From a virus, in IMG/VR virus record IMGVR_UViG_3300047440_000809, positions 1-64,000 of that record: a stretch of 64,000 nucleotides of DNA. One strand, given 5' to 3'. Under the pieces are notes generated by a model, which was given only the letters and a program-made list of their open reading frames with translations, did no database searches and was not told the DNA's origin. The number at the start of each line of letters is the position of its first letter. Within the stretch, counting starts at the first letter, position 1. Below, piece by piece: positions 8,406 to 16,636 of this stretch. The translations under genes and the position numbers were made by a program.

Positions 8406-9128
8406 TCACCCCTCCGTGAGCAACAACCGCTTCTGGTCGGCGGCGAATGTGACTCCGGTGAGCCCCAGATCGGTGCAGCGCGTGAACAGGTTCTTCGCCG
8501 CCGCCTGGTACTGTTCCCGCGAGATGCGCCCGCGCATCAGCAGGTAGCGGAAGAACAAGAACGCCTGCCGGGCGAGGTCGCACCCGCAGTAGCCTTTGAT
8601 CTTCTCGATCTCGCCCTTCGCGTAGAGCCCCGCGACCATCGATCCGTCGATGCCGTTCTTGCCGGCGAGCCCGATGACCTGCGTGAGGGCATCGAGGTTG
8701 TAGCCCGTCTTGCCGAGATACCCGTACTCGGTGAGCACGTCGAAGAGGTCGATATGCCGCGCCTCCGTGTACCTCTTGCGGTGCTCTTGCGTGTTGAAGT
8801 CCTGGGCCACGCCGTGCCTCAGCGCGCGCAGCGCCAGCAGGGGCAGGTCGAACGTGCGGCCGTTGAACGTCACGAGCGCGGCGTCCTGCGAAGCAAGCCA
8901 CTGTGACATGGACTGGATCAGCCCTGCCTCGTTGGGATCGGCCAGCACGCTCAGCCCCACGAGGTTGAGTGTGTCGTCGAACAGCGCCACGCCGATGACG
9001 ATGACCTTGCACGCGTAGAGCGGCGGCATCTGGTCTTCTGGCTTCTTCCTCGACCGGGGGTTCGCCTTCTCGACGCTCCACAGCTCCGGGTCAGGAACGG
9101 TCTCGATGTCCATCACGATGTAAGGCAC
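8406..9128 (-). CDS. 3'-5' exonuclease, DEDD superfamily (PolB-exo-like)
   Basis: 240 aa. Looks like the stand-alone exonuclease family related to PolB proofreading domains. ExoI MDIETVPDPE (residues 6-15, acidic D and E), ExoII TFNGRTFDLP (about 92-101) and a late acidic site near YCGCDLARQA support it. It would degrade DNA 3' to 5' with two metal ions. It is a second exonuclease besides the one fused to PolA. Start is GTG at 9128 with GGAGACCCC before it. Confidence 0.8.
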   Translation of the reverse strand: MPYIVMDIETVPDPELWSVEKANPRSRKKPEDQMPPLYACKVIVIGVALFDDTLNLVGLSVLADPNEAGLIQSMSQWLASQDAALVTFNGRTFDLPLLALRALRHGVAQDFNTQEHRKRYTEARHIDLFDVLTEYGYLGKTGYNLDALTQVIGLAGKNGIDGSMVAGLYAKGEIEKIKGYCGCDLARQAFLFFRYLLMRGRISREQYQAAAKNLFTRCTDLGLTGVTFAADQKRLLLTEG

Positions 9129-9220
9129 GGGGTCTCCTTAGTCGACCCGAGAGCAGGCGCAGTGGCACAACGAGGTTGTACGCTTCGCGGCGTACGCCTG
9201 CCCTCGGGACGTTCAGTTGG

Positions 9221-10159
9221 TTAGCGCGGCTGACCCGGCAAGCCCGGGAAGGCCGCCGCGAGACCCGCCGCGGTGGGCGGCGGCTGGGGGACACCGTTGC
9301 CGGCAGCGGCGGCGAACGGGTTGGGCGGAGGCAACTGCGGAGCGGCCGCGGGAGCGAACGCCGGAGCGGTCGGCGCGACCGGAGCGAACGCGGGAGGCGC
9401 GAATCCCGGCGGGGGAGCTGTCACGGTCGCTGGTGCCGCAGGCGGGGGCGCCGCCTGCATCGGCACTCCCGTCGGTTGCGGCACCGCGCCGCCCGGCGCA
9501 CCAGGCAGGCCCGGGAACGCCGGCTGACCCGGCATTCCCCCCGCCGCACCCGGCAGCCCCGGCATCCCGCCGCCGAAGCCCGGCACACCACCCGGCAGCG
9601 CACCCGCACCACCCATCTGCACCGGCATCTTCGAGGCCCACCGGTGCCGGTTGCTGCGCACGGCCTCCTCGTACTCGTCCTTCGTCACCCAGTCGGCGAC
9701 GCTGGTGTTGACCGAGCCGTCCTTGCCCGCGTACGGCTCCGTCTTGAAGTAGGCGGTGTAGTTCTTGAACGCGCCGAGCGTGTACTGGAACTGCGCCTGG
9801 CCCGACTTTCCACCGCCGATCGAGCGCATCAGCCCGCGCCACAAGAACCACGTGTTCTTCTGCGTGGAGGCGGCATCTGGCATGAACTTCGACAAGATCT
9901 TGCCGGCGGCGTCGGCGTCGAGGATCTCCAGCGTCATGATGACCTGGTTCTTCCCATCGTCGCTGCGCACCTTCTCGTCGATGATCCTGCCGCTGTAGTA
10001 GCCGTCCTTCTCCAACGTGTCCGACATCCGCATCGGCTCCCACGTCGGGTCTGCCGGGATGTTGAGCACGAATCCCTGTGTCGGCGCCTGCTGCTGCATC
10101 GGGGCTCCACCAAATCCCCCGGGCATGCCGCCGGGGAAACCTGCTCCTGGTACTGTCAT
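9221..10159 (-). CDS. Probable single-stranded DNA-binding-like replication protein with disordered Pro/Gly tail
   Basis: 312 aa. Residues ~28-180 form a compact domain rich in beta strands (FVLNIPADPTWEPM, GYYSGRIIDEKV, NQVIMTLEILDAD). The remaining ~130 residues are a low-complexity Pro/Gly/Ala linker, as in many SSBs. It lies between the exonuclease and the Sak4-like ATPase, a place often taken by an SSB. The SSB role is inference. No acidic DDDxPF-type tip is present; the end is FPGLPGQPR. RBS GGAGAA precedes the ATG. Confidence 0.5.
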   Translation of the reverse strand: MTVPGAGFPGGMPGGFGGAPMQQQAPTQGFVLNIPADPTWEPMRMSDTLEKDGYYSGRIIDEKVRSDDGKNQVIMTLEILDADAAGKILSKFMPDAASTQKNTWFLWRGLMRSIGGGKSGQAQFQYTLGAFKNYTAYFKTEPYAGKDGSVNTSVADWVTKDEYEEAVRSNRHRWASKMPVQMGGAGALPGGVPGFGGGMPGLPGAAGGMPGQPAFPGLPGAPGGAVPQPTGVPMQAAPPPAAPATVTAPPPGFAPPAFAPVAPTAPAFAPAAAPQLPPPNPFAAAAGNGVPQPPPTAAGLAAAFPGLPGQPR

Positions 10160-10187
10160 GTGCGTTCTCCTGTTTTTGTTTTGTTGC

Positions 10188-10958
10188 TCAAAGCCCTACG
10201 TACGGCGGTCCAGACCGCCCTCGCAGGAACCCACCGAGGTCCGCCGGCATGATCGCCTGGGCGTACCCTTCACGATTCTTCGTGCGCCACATGCGCCAGT
10301 CGCCCTGCGGCGTCGATGCCAGCTCCGCCGGCCAGTCGGTGCCGCCCGTGTAGTAAACGCGCACGGGGGCTTGCCCGAGAGCGAGCTGGAGATGATCAAC
10401 CCGCAGCACGGTGTCGGTCTGTCCGAAGAAGTCCCCCACGAGCGTCTTCGGCGACATCGAGAACCCGCCTGGATAGAAGACGCCCTCCTGCACAACGGGC
10501 GGCAGGGGGTGTGCGACCAACACGCAGTGGAGCCCCAGCGCTCGAATCCACTCGCGCATCGTGAGCAGGCACGTGCGCACGTGCATCGGGATGGCGTACT
10601 TGTTCCGCGTGCCCTTGAAGCCTTCCTCGGCCTCCTTGTAGATGTACGACGTGAACGGGGTGAACCCGTCGATGACGAGCGCGGTGAAGTGCTGACGGTA
10701 CTGGGCGAGCCAGGCGAACGCCTCGCACATCTGCCCCCACGACTTCACGGTCTGCTTGACGTGGGCGGGGACGACCATTCCTCGCGCCGCGATGATCTTG
10801 AGCGCGTTGTCCTCGCACGGAATCACGAACGGGCGCGAGAAGGCTCCGACGGCGTCGGTGGTCTTGAGCGTGCCCGGCGGCCCGTAGAGCATCAGGTTGA
10901 CGGGCTGGCCCGCGACGTTCGCGGCGGCGGCATCGCCGGTGACGATCTCGATCGGCAT
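10188..10958 (-). CDS. Sak4-like RecA-fold ATPase (single-strand annealing/recombination)
   Basis: 256 aa. P-loop YGPPGTLKTT at residues 25-34 and Walker B-like ALVIDGFTPF near 101-110 match Sak4/AAA_24 phage ATPases. These stimulate strand annealing together with an SSB. The ATG at 10958 overlaps the stop of the next gene upstream (TGATG). The P-loop has LK where most have GK, a small variation worth noting. Confidence 0.75.
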   Translation of the reverse strand: MPIEIVTGDAAAANVAGQPVNLMLYGPPGTLKTTDAVGAFSRPFVIPCEDNALKIIAARGMVVPAHVKQTVKSWGQMCEAFAWLAQYRQHFTALVIDGFTPFTSYIYKEAEEGFKGTRNKYAIPMHVRTCLLTMREWIRALGLHCVLVAHPLPPVVQEGVFYPGGFSMSPKTLVGDFFGQTDTVLRVDHLQLALGQAPVRVYYTGGTDWPAELASTPQGDWRMWRTKNREGYAQAIMPADLGGFLRGRSGPPYVGL

Positions 10959-11248
10959 CAGCCGACGCACCCGTAGATGCGCTCGCCCTCGCACGCCGTG
11001 CACGCCCAGACGAGATGCTGGGCCGACATCGAGGCGCCTGTCGCCGCCATGTGGCGCGAGAACCGATGCCGCGTTGGCGTCTTGCACGCGCCTGCACAGA
11101 CGATGATGGGCAACCCGTTGGGCTCGGTCTCGTGCATCACGTGCGGCTCGCTTCGGCACGAGACGCAGTCGTCGTAGTGGCTTGGTATCGGCGGGCGCAC
11201 CTTGACTGGACGATCGATATCCTCGATCAGCACGCGCAGATGTGGCAT
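10958..11248 (-). CDS. Zinc-ribbon-like small protein
   Basis: 96 aa. Cysteine pairs CVSC, CAGAC and CTAC and a final GC suggest zinc sites. Function unknown. The ATG at 11248 overlaps the upstream stop (TGATG). Lies between Sak4 and nuclease genes. Confidence 0.65.
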   Translation of the reverse strand: MPHLRVLIEDIDRPVKVRPPIPSHYDDCVSCRSEPHVMHETEPNGLPIIVCAGACKTPTRHRFSRHMAATGASMSAQHLVWACTACEGERIYGCVG

Positions 11249-11511
11249 CAGTTCGGGTCCTCTCCCCACAGGTCGGCGGGTTCCGGGTTGTACTTGGCGC
11301 CCTGCAAGTCCTTCAAGAATTCCGTCAGCCACGCGATGAGGCGCTTGCGCCGCGCGGGCTTGCTCCAGAAGAGAACACCTGTGTAGGCGCGCAGGGTCTC
11401 GTCGAACGTCATGCCTTCTTTCCTAATGAGCCGGAGCAGCGCCGTGCCGTGCTTCTCGGCGCGGACCGATTCGGCGGCGCGCTTGTTCTTCGGCAACAGT
11501 GGAATCGCCAT
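11248..11511 (-). CDS. Small basic protein of unknown function
   Basis: 87 aa, helical and basic (MAIPLLPKNKRAAESVRAEK, later KPARRKRLIAWLTEFLKDL). Not recognised. Start ATG 11511 shares bases with the nuclease stop and has AGGAGGGA before it. Confidence 0.65.
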   Translation of the reverse strand: MAIPLLPKNKRAAESVRAEKHGTALLRLIRKEGMTFDETLRAYTGVLFWSKPARRKRLIAWLTEFLKDLQGAKYNPEPADLWGEDPN

Positions 11512-12392
11512 CAGTCCCTCCTCACGAAATCGACCAGTTTGTCGGGCCCCTCGGTGCACAGCGAAACGAAGTCACAGGGGCCGTAGACGCGGAGGCACGA
11601 CTCGTACACGCGCGGCCGGCTCATCGGGTCCGGGTATGCAGCGCGCACCGCCTTCATGTTCCGCAGCGCCCACACGGTGTCCTCCCACAGCCGCCCGTAC
11701 GCGATTGCTGATATCGGGACCGGGAACCGGGCGAACTTCGGCGTGAAGTTCTGGAGGTCGTAGAAGCCGAGCTTGTTCGCCTTCGGCCGCGTCATCGCGT
11801 TGATGATGACCCGCTTGATGTCGTAGCCGTAGAAGCGCGCGAGCGCGAGCTGCGTGAGCATCTGCCGGTCGGCGCGGTACTCGTAGCCGGTCTCGCGCTT
11901 GATGTACCCCTTGGACTTGTGGTCGACTAACACGTAGCCACCCTCGGCGTGGTCCCACGCCAGGAGATCGAGGCGGGCGGTGTACGGCTCCCCTTCGAGC
12001 GCGATCTCGAACTGGTGCTCGACCAGCACGGGCACCCAGAGCGGCTGCCCCCAGTGGGCCACGTAGGCGTCGAAGATGTAGAGCGCCACCTCACGCAGCT
12101 CCGGCCGGTCTTGGCCGCACGTCCAGATTGCGGTGCGCCCGTCCGCGTAGACCAGCCAGTCCGGTTTCTGCTGAAGCAAGGCTGCGTACCGGTAGGCGAG
12201 ACCCACGTGCACGAGCGTGCCGATCTTCGTGTGGTCCTTCTCGATGATGGGGCGCAGGTACATCTCCTGCGAGAAGGCTTCAAGCTGAGGGCAGGTGCAG
12301 AACGAGCCGATGCGGTGGGGACCTTGCTTGCTCGCGCCGCCGGGCCACACCGGGCCGCCGGTGTTGCGGTTGCCTGAGTGGGTATCAGGCAT
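11511..12392 (-). CDS. Cas4/RecB-like PD-(D/E)XK nuclease
   Basis: 293 aa. The core EGEPYTARLDLLAW followed by YVLVDHKSKG (D...D-x-K) and YRADRQMLTQLALAR is the PD-(D/E)XK_1 pattern of RecB/Cas4 exonucleases. Cysteines at SFCTC (32, 34) and near the C-terminus (ESCLRVYGPC, SLC) could hold an iron-sulfur cluster as in Cas4/AddB. In phages such enzymes process DNA ends for recombination. It neighbours Sak4, which fits. Confidence 0.8.
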   Translation of the reverse strand: MPDTHSGNRNTGGPVWPGGASKQGPHRIGSFCTCPQLEAFSQEMYLRPIIEKDHTKIGTLVHVGLAYRYAALLQQKPDWLVYADGRTAIWTCGQDRPELREVALYIFDAYVAHWGQPLWVPVLVEHQFEIALEGEPYTARLDLLAWDHAEGGYVLVDHKSKGYIKRETGYEYRADRQMLTQLALARFYGYDIKRVIINAMTRPKANKLGFYDLQNFTPKFARFPVPISAIAYGRLWEDTVWALRNMKAVRAAYPDPMSRPRVYESCLRVYGPCDFVSLCTEGPDKLVDFVRRD

Positions 12393-12720
12393 CGGCGTTC
12401 ACCTCATAGAACAGATACATCTGCTCGTGCAGATCGCCGAAAAAGTCCGAGGACACCGCACAGACGAATTGCACCCGCTCTTCGGTAACAGCGTGACCGC
12501 GCCCGGCCACGAGCAGCACCGCGTGATGAGGCTCGCCCGTCTTGCCTGTATCAACCAACACGTCGCAGGCGATGCTTGAGCCACGTGTCGATACGTTGAC
12601 CCTTCCGCCGACAATCTTTGCTCCGACAGGAATGTCGGCGCGAAAGCGCAACACACTGATCGTGTCCTCAGAGGAGAACACCATCTCGACAATCTTCTTC
12701 TCACCCATCGAAGCCCCCAT
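12385..12720 (-). CDS. Unknown protein, beta-rich
   Basis: 111 aa, no family recognised. Mostly alternating hydrophobic strands (TISVLRFRADIPVGAKIVGG, HHAVLLVAGRG, MYLFYEV). Start could be ATG 12720 or the internal ATG 12708, which has GGGGGC before it and overlaps the helicase stop by 8 nt. It overlaps the nuclease start by 8 nt. Confidence 0.6.
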   Translation of the reverse strand: MGASMGEKKIVEMVFSSEDTISVLRFRADIPVGAKIVGGRVNVSTRGSSIACDVLVDTGKTGEPHHAVLLVAGRGHAVTEERVQFVCAVSSDFFGDLHEQMYLFYEVNADA

Positions 12721-14392
12721 GGCTCAGCGACTGCAACTTCGCGAAGAGCCCGTCCACGATCTCCTCGTTGGACTTCCCGCCGAGCATCGTCGCCAGGTCC
12801 GCATTGCCCTCCTGCTGGCCCATCGTGGACTCCAACACCGCCAGCTTCTCCACCACGGTCTCAGCGTGGCCCTCGTCGATCGTGCCCGCGGCGATGATGT
12901 AGCGGACCATCACGGCGTTCTTCGAGTCGAACCGGTGGCAGCGCTTCTCGGCTTGCAGCAGCTTCCAGGGCTCCGCGATGAGGTCCCCGAAGATGACGAG
13001 GTCGGCGCCCACGAGCGAGATCGCCACGCCGACGCTGTCGATGGTCGCCACGAAGCAGCACGGCGCGCTCGCGTCGCGGAACGTCGTCGCCATCTTGTCG
13101 CGCCCCTCGGGGCTCATCTCTCCGTGCACGATGAGCACCGTCGCGTTGTCGACCTTGTCGTGGATCGCCTTGCCCACGGCGTCGCACTGCTCGCGCATGT
13201 ACAAGAACACGACGACCTTCTGCCGCGCGTTCAAGGCGTCGATCGCCTGCTCGATGACCGCCGGGCGCTTGGCACGCGCTGTGTGGCGGAACGCGGCCGC
13301 GACAGCGTTGCCCTTGTCCAGCGCCTTGCGCCCTTCGTAGCGGGTCGGCGCCGTCAGCTCCACGTCGACCTTGTAGACCTCGCGCTGGAACGGCGGGAGT
13401 TGGAGACCCACAGACGCCTTCGTGCGCATCAGTAAGAAGAAGCTGAGGCGCTTCCCCAGCTCCTCTGTTCGGCTCGCGCCCTTGTCATCCATCCCGTAGG
13501 GGCCTGCTACTCCACCGCCGTACGCCTTAATCCAGGGCCAATACTTCCCCGCTAGACCGCCCGTGATGATGTCTAGGAGCGCCCACAGGTCCCGCACGAA
13601 GTTGGGCATCGGCGTGCCGGTCAAGCCCCACACCACCGGGACCTTCGCGCACAGGTTGCGCACTGCCGTACCTTTCTGCGAGCTACGCCCACGGAGGATG
13701 TGCGCCTCGTCATTGATGACGATCAAGAACTGATTCGTCAGCGTCTTCCCCCAGCCTGGGGTCTCCACGCTTTCGTGCATGACCCCCAGTGCGTCGGCGC
13801 GGCGGTCGCCGATGATGATGTCGTAGTTGGCGACGATGTACCGGGTCTGGGGAATCTCCTCGGGGCGCCGGCCGTCGAGAATCGCGGCGTCGCATCCCGC
13901 CCACTTCTTGATTTCGCGCTGCCACTGCCGCTTCGCGAGCGCGGGGCACAGCACAAGAACGACGGGCGTCGTGGCGCTCGGGATCGCACCGAACGATAGC
14001 CGGGCCTCCGCCGCGATGATCGCCTCGGGCGTCTTGCCGAGCCCCATCTCGTCGGCCAGCAGCCCGTAGTCGCGACACGCCAAGAACGCTGAGCCCTCGC
14101 CCTGGTAGTCGCGCAGGCCGGCCATCTTGGCGTACTCCAGCGCGCGTGCCGCGACCATCGGCAGCCCCGGGAATGCGTCGGGCTTCTTGTACGGCGCCCC
14201 CATCACGTTCGCCACCAGCCACGCCGCGTCGGCCGCGCATCGGCTGTCCATCTTCGTCAGCTGGACGCCCGGTGCATGCCAGTCGTCGACGCGCCCGTGG
14301 AAGCGGTAGCCGCGAACCCCGCGTCCGTGGATGGACGGCTGGAGCATCGGGCGCGCGGGCGCGATTGGAAACTGGAGGACTTGACCGTTCAT
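12701..14392 (-). CDS. SNF2-family SF2 DNA helicase/translocase
   Basis: 563 aa. Walker A LLADEMGLGKTPEAI (near residue 112), NDEAHILRGRSS (DEAH box), GLTGTPMPN (motif III) and, in the second RecA domain, VLIVHGEMSPEGRDK, ATIDSVGVAISLVGAD and QAEKRCHRFDSKN (motif VI). SNF2-like phage helicases move on double-stranded DNA and act in replication or repair. Start ATG 14392; an upstream frame to 14467 lies in the divergent promoter region. The start codon is preceded by GCTGTGTTGTTGGC, similar to sequences before other genes here. Confidence 0.9.
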   Translation of the reverse strand: MNGQVLQFPIAPARPMLQPSIHGRGVRGYRFHGRVDDWHAPGVQLTKMDSRCAADAAWLVANVMGAPYKKPDAFPGLPMVAARALEYAKMAGLRDYQGEGSAFLACRDYGLLADEMGLGKTPEAIIAAEARLSFGAIPSATTPVVLVLCPALAKRQWQREIKKWAGCDAAILDGRRPEEIPQTRYIVANYDIIIGDRRADALGVMHESVETPGWGKTLTNQFLIVINDEAHILRGRSSQKGTAVRNLCAKVPVVWGLTGTPMPNFVRDLWALLDIITGGLAGKYWPWIKAYGGGVAGPYGMDDKGASRTEELGKRLSFFLLMRTKASVGLQLPPFQREVYKVDVELTAPTRYEGRKALDKGNAVAAAFRHTARAKRPAVIEQAIDALNARQKVVVFLYMREQCDAVGKAIHDKVDNATVLIVHGEMSPEGRDKMATTFRDASAPCCFVATIDSVGVAISLVGADLVIFGDLIAEPWKLLQAEKRCHRFDSKNAVMVRYIIAAGTIDEGHAETVVEKLAVLESTMGQQEGNADLATMLGGKSNEEIVDGLFAKLQSLSHGGFDG

Positions 14393-14578
14393 GCCAACAA
14401 CACAGCGAAGCGTACGGCGGTCGAGACTACACCTACCGGTCGAGCTGTCCAGGATTTTTCTTCTCACCCGGTGAAAATTCTAACCACCCCCAATCCCTAG
14501 TGGTCGTCGATGTCTTCTCTCACAAGATGAAAAAAGTTGACCGCAGACTCTGCACGAGCTTACAACCACTACCCCGCT
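14393..14578. promoter_or_regulatory. Divergent promoter region between helicase and DUF3987 genes
   Basis: Separates the leftward replication operon from a rightward pair. On the plus strand TTGACC (14537-14542), 17 nt and TTACAA (14560-14565) make a good sigma70-type promoter, followed by a possible GTG start at 14579. The tract around 14456-14500 is AT-rich compared with the surroundings. On the minus strand GCTGTGTTGTTGGC abuts the helicase ATG. No clear operator repeat seen. Confidence 0.5.
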
Positions 14579-15829
14579 GTGCTGTCAGACCGGATAGACG
14601 CAGTCTTACCCGTGAACTCGTCGTTCCTACGACCGTACGCGGAATACGCAGGGCAATGCTGCGACGCGCCCGACCTGTTCCACGTCGGCGTCGGCCTCAC
14701 GATGCTCGCCGGCACGATCGCGAAGAGCTTGGCGTGCCCCTTCATGGCCGGGCGCGTGTTGGTGCCGAACCTCTACACGCTGCTCGTCGGGCCATCGCGC
14801 TCGGCGCGCAAGACGGCATCGATGGACATGGGCATCGAGATTTTGCAGAAGGCCACGCCCGACACGGTCATACCGATCCCGGGATCGTACGAGGAGATGG
14901 TCGCGCAGATCCGCGCCACGCCGAGCGGCCTGCTCACGTACCGCGAGTTCGGGCACTTCTTGAAGACCACCGCCCGCGGCTACGGTGAGCCGATCAGGAC
15001 CGTGTTGATGGACCTCTACGACTGGCCGCCCACACGCAGCTACACGCGTAGCCTGCGCAAAGGCAAGACCGTCATCGAGCCGCCCATCTGCCTGTCGATG
15101 ATCGGCGCCATCTCGACAGACCTGCTGTTCGCCTACTGCGATTCCGAGGAGTGGACCGGCGGTTTCTTCGCCCGGATGATCTTGCTCTACGGCGAGCGCG
15201 GCGACTTCCGCATGCCCCGCACGTGGCCCGAGGCCGAGGCGCACCTCGCGAACGTCCTCTACCAGTGGGGACACGCCGCCATCCCGGCGTGCGGTGGCTT
15301 TGCCCCAGACGCGTGGTCGCTGTTCGAGCGGTGGGCGCAGTTTCGCGACGGGCAGACGCACACGGCTCCCGACCGCGTGCAGAACCACTGGGCGGGGGCG
15401 ACCACGCTGGCTGCGAAGGTGGCCTTGCTCTACGGCGCCGATGCCGGCGAGCCCCACGCAGGGCACGGCTGGTTGGTCTCGCTCGACACGATGTCCCGAG
15501 CGATTCTGTTCGTCGACCACCTGTACCTGCCGAGCGTGCAGCACCTCGGGGAGCGCCTCGCGATCGGGCCGTGGGAGAAGGACCGTCGGCGCGTGCTCGA
15601 CGGCATTATCCGGGCAGGCACGCGCGGCATCCTGCGCCAGGACTTGCTCAAGCGCGTGAAGATGAGCAGCGACTACATGGACACGGTGGTCAACACCCTG
15701 CGCGACGAGGGCACGATCATCTCGATCAAGGAGGCCCAGGGCGCGCGGTTCAAGCTCGCCCCCGAGGGAACGGTCATCCAGTTCCCAGGCGGCGGGGCGA
15801 GCGGCGCGATGGGAGGACAGCAGGGGTGA
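14537..15829 (+). CDS. DUF3987-like protein (primase/helicase-associated)
   Basis: Up to 430 aa. The core GLTMLAGTIAKSLACPF, LYTLLVGPSRSARKTASM, GLLTYREFGHFLK and FFARMILLYGERG resembles DUF3987 proteins, which look like degenerate helicases linked to primases in phages and mobile elements. The P-loop position reads VGPSRSARKTAS: the G-K of a true Walker A is missing, so ATP binding is doubtful. The TTG at 14537 overlaps a good -35 box, so translation may really begin at GTG 14579 (416 aa). The last ~90 residues look like a winged helix (DYMDTVVNTLRDEGTIIS). Confidence 0.65.
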   Translation: MTADSARAYNHYPAVLSDRIDAVLPVNSSFLRPYAEYAGQCCDAPDLFHVGVGLTMLAGTIAKSLACPFMAGRVLVPNLYTLLVGPSRSARKTASMDMGIEILQKATPDTVIPIPGSYEEMVAQIRATPSGLLTYREFGHFLKTTARGYGEPIRTVLMDLYDWPPTRSYTRSLRKGKTVIEPPICLSMIGAISTDLLFAYCDSEEWTGGFFARMILLYGERGDFRMPRTWPEAEAHLANVLYQWGHAAIPACGGFAPDAWSLFERWAQFRDGQTHTAPDRVQNHWAGATTLAAKVALLYGADAGEPHAGHGWLVSLDTMSRAILFVDHLYLPSVQHLGERLAIGPWEKDRRRVLDGIIRAGTRGILRQDLLKRVKMSSDYMDTVVNTLRDEGTIISIKEAQGARFKLAPEGTVIQFPGGGASGAMGGQQG

Positions 15830-16326
15830 GGCTCCTCCGCCGCCGTCAACGCCGCTTCTTGGTCGCCCTCGCGCTGGTCGACACGGTCATCGCGGTGGTG
15901 GCGCAGCGGTACGGCATCAAGCGGGAGGTCATGTGCGGTCCGCGGCGGGACCGCTGGGTCGTCCACCCACGGATGCTCGCGATGTACACGATTCGGTTCG
16001 CCACTGACCTGTCCTACCCCGAGATCGGTCGGCTGTTCGGCGGGCGCGACCACACCACCGTCATGCACGCGATGAAGACGGTCGAGGCATGGCTGGAGGA
16101 AGACCCAGGGCTCCGGATGGAGCTGCTAGCCATCGCTTGTGCGGTGATTGAGCGCAGCCCGTCGGAGCAGCTCGCGTCGCCACAGCAAGAATCGCCCCGC
16201 CTGCTTCCGGTCGTTCCACAAGGCTCGAAGCAGCTCCCTGAGTGGCCGGGGCGCGCCAGTGCTGTCGAAGCTGCCGTAGAGCGTGCCGAGCCTCCAGTGG
16301 ATGTAGCCGCGAGACGCGCGTCGTAG
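15826..16326 (+). CDS. Stand-alone DnaA domain IV-like DNA-binding protein
   Basis: 166 aa. Residues ~28-100 match DnaA domain IV: a helix-turn-helix followed by the signature GGRDHTTVMHAMKTVE (72-87), the region that reads DnaA boxes. The AAA+ motor of DnaA is absent. Such a protein could bind DnaA boxes at the host or phage origin, or act as a regulator. The GTG at 15826 overlaps the DUF3987 stop (GTGA). The last ~55 residues are Pro/Ala/Glu-rich, look unlike folded protein and lie opposite a possible minus-strand gene, so the useful protein may end near residue 110. Confidence 0.75.
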   Translation: MRLLRRRQRRFLVALALVDTVIAVVAQRYGIKREVMCGPRRDRWVVHPRMLAMYTIRFATDLSYPEIGRLFGGRDHTTVMHAMKTVEAWLEEDPGLRMELLAIACAVIERSPSEQLASPQQESPRLLPVVPQGSKQLPEWPGRASAVEAAVERAEPPVDVAARRAS

Positions 16327-16386
16327 CGACCACAGGAACCGCAGCCCTTCAAGCAGGACCGCGAGCGGACGTGTCAGCCGTCCCAC
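16126..16386 (-). CDS. Possible gene antisense to the DnaA-like gene's 3' end
   Basis: 86 aa from GTG 16386, overlapping the upstream gene by 13 nt. The product is basic with many aromatic residues (LLEGLRFLWSLRR, GYIHWRLGTLYGSFDS), more protein-like than the plus-strand frame over the same 200 bp, and its codons end more often in G or C. Either this gene or the tail of the DnaA-like gene is real coding sequence; both may be. Confidence 0.35.
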   Translation of the reverse strand: MGRLTRPLAVLLEGLRFLWSLRRASRGYIHWRLGTLYGSFDSTGAPRPLRELLRALWNDRKQAGRFLLWRRELLRRAALNHRTSDG

Positions 16387-16616
16387 CCGGTCTCACCGCC
16401 GTCGAAGAGCCCGAACTTCTCCGCGACGATCCCGCGTAGCCCCTGGATGACTTCGGGCGCGCCATAGACCTTCGCGCGGCGCGTGCTCGGGTCCACGCCG
16501 GCGATGACGAGCGCCGGCACGCCGAACTTCACTGCGAGCTTGCCGATCTCCACCACGAGCTGGTCGAGGCGTGGTGTGGGGACGGGCGGGGCCGCTGCCG
16601 TTCTGTCGGTGGGCAT
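16374..16616 (-). CDS. Small protein of unknown function
   Basis: 80 aa. After a Thr/Pro/Ala-rich start it reads LDQLVVEIGKLAVKFGVPAL and later IQGLRGIVAEKFG, a mixed alpha/beta pattern. Not recognised. No Shine-Dalgarno sequence is near the ATG at 16616; a -10-like TATTAT lies 8 nt before it, so the mRNA is probably leaderless. Confidence 0.65.
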   Translation of the reverse strand: MPTDRTAAAPPVPTPRLDQLVVEIGKLAVKFGVPALVIAGVDPSTRRAKVYGAPEVIQGLRGIVAEKFGLFDGGETGWDG

Positions 16617-16634
16617 GCCGCGATAATACTACAG
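16617..16634 (-). promoter_or_regulatory. Leaderless-type -10 box before 16616
   Basis: On the minus strand GCTGTAGTATTATCGCGGC ends at the ATG. TAGTAT or TATTAT is a good -10 box only 8-11 nt from the start, leaving no room for a ribosome-binding site. Confidence 0.45.
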
Positions 16635-16636
16635 CA

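Noticed and set aside
15151-16326. 391-codon plus-strand frame
   Set aside because: Before 15826 it overlaps the DUF3987-type gene in a wrong frame with Arg-rich sequence. Only the end, from GTG 15826, is the DnaA-like gene.
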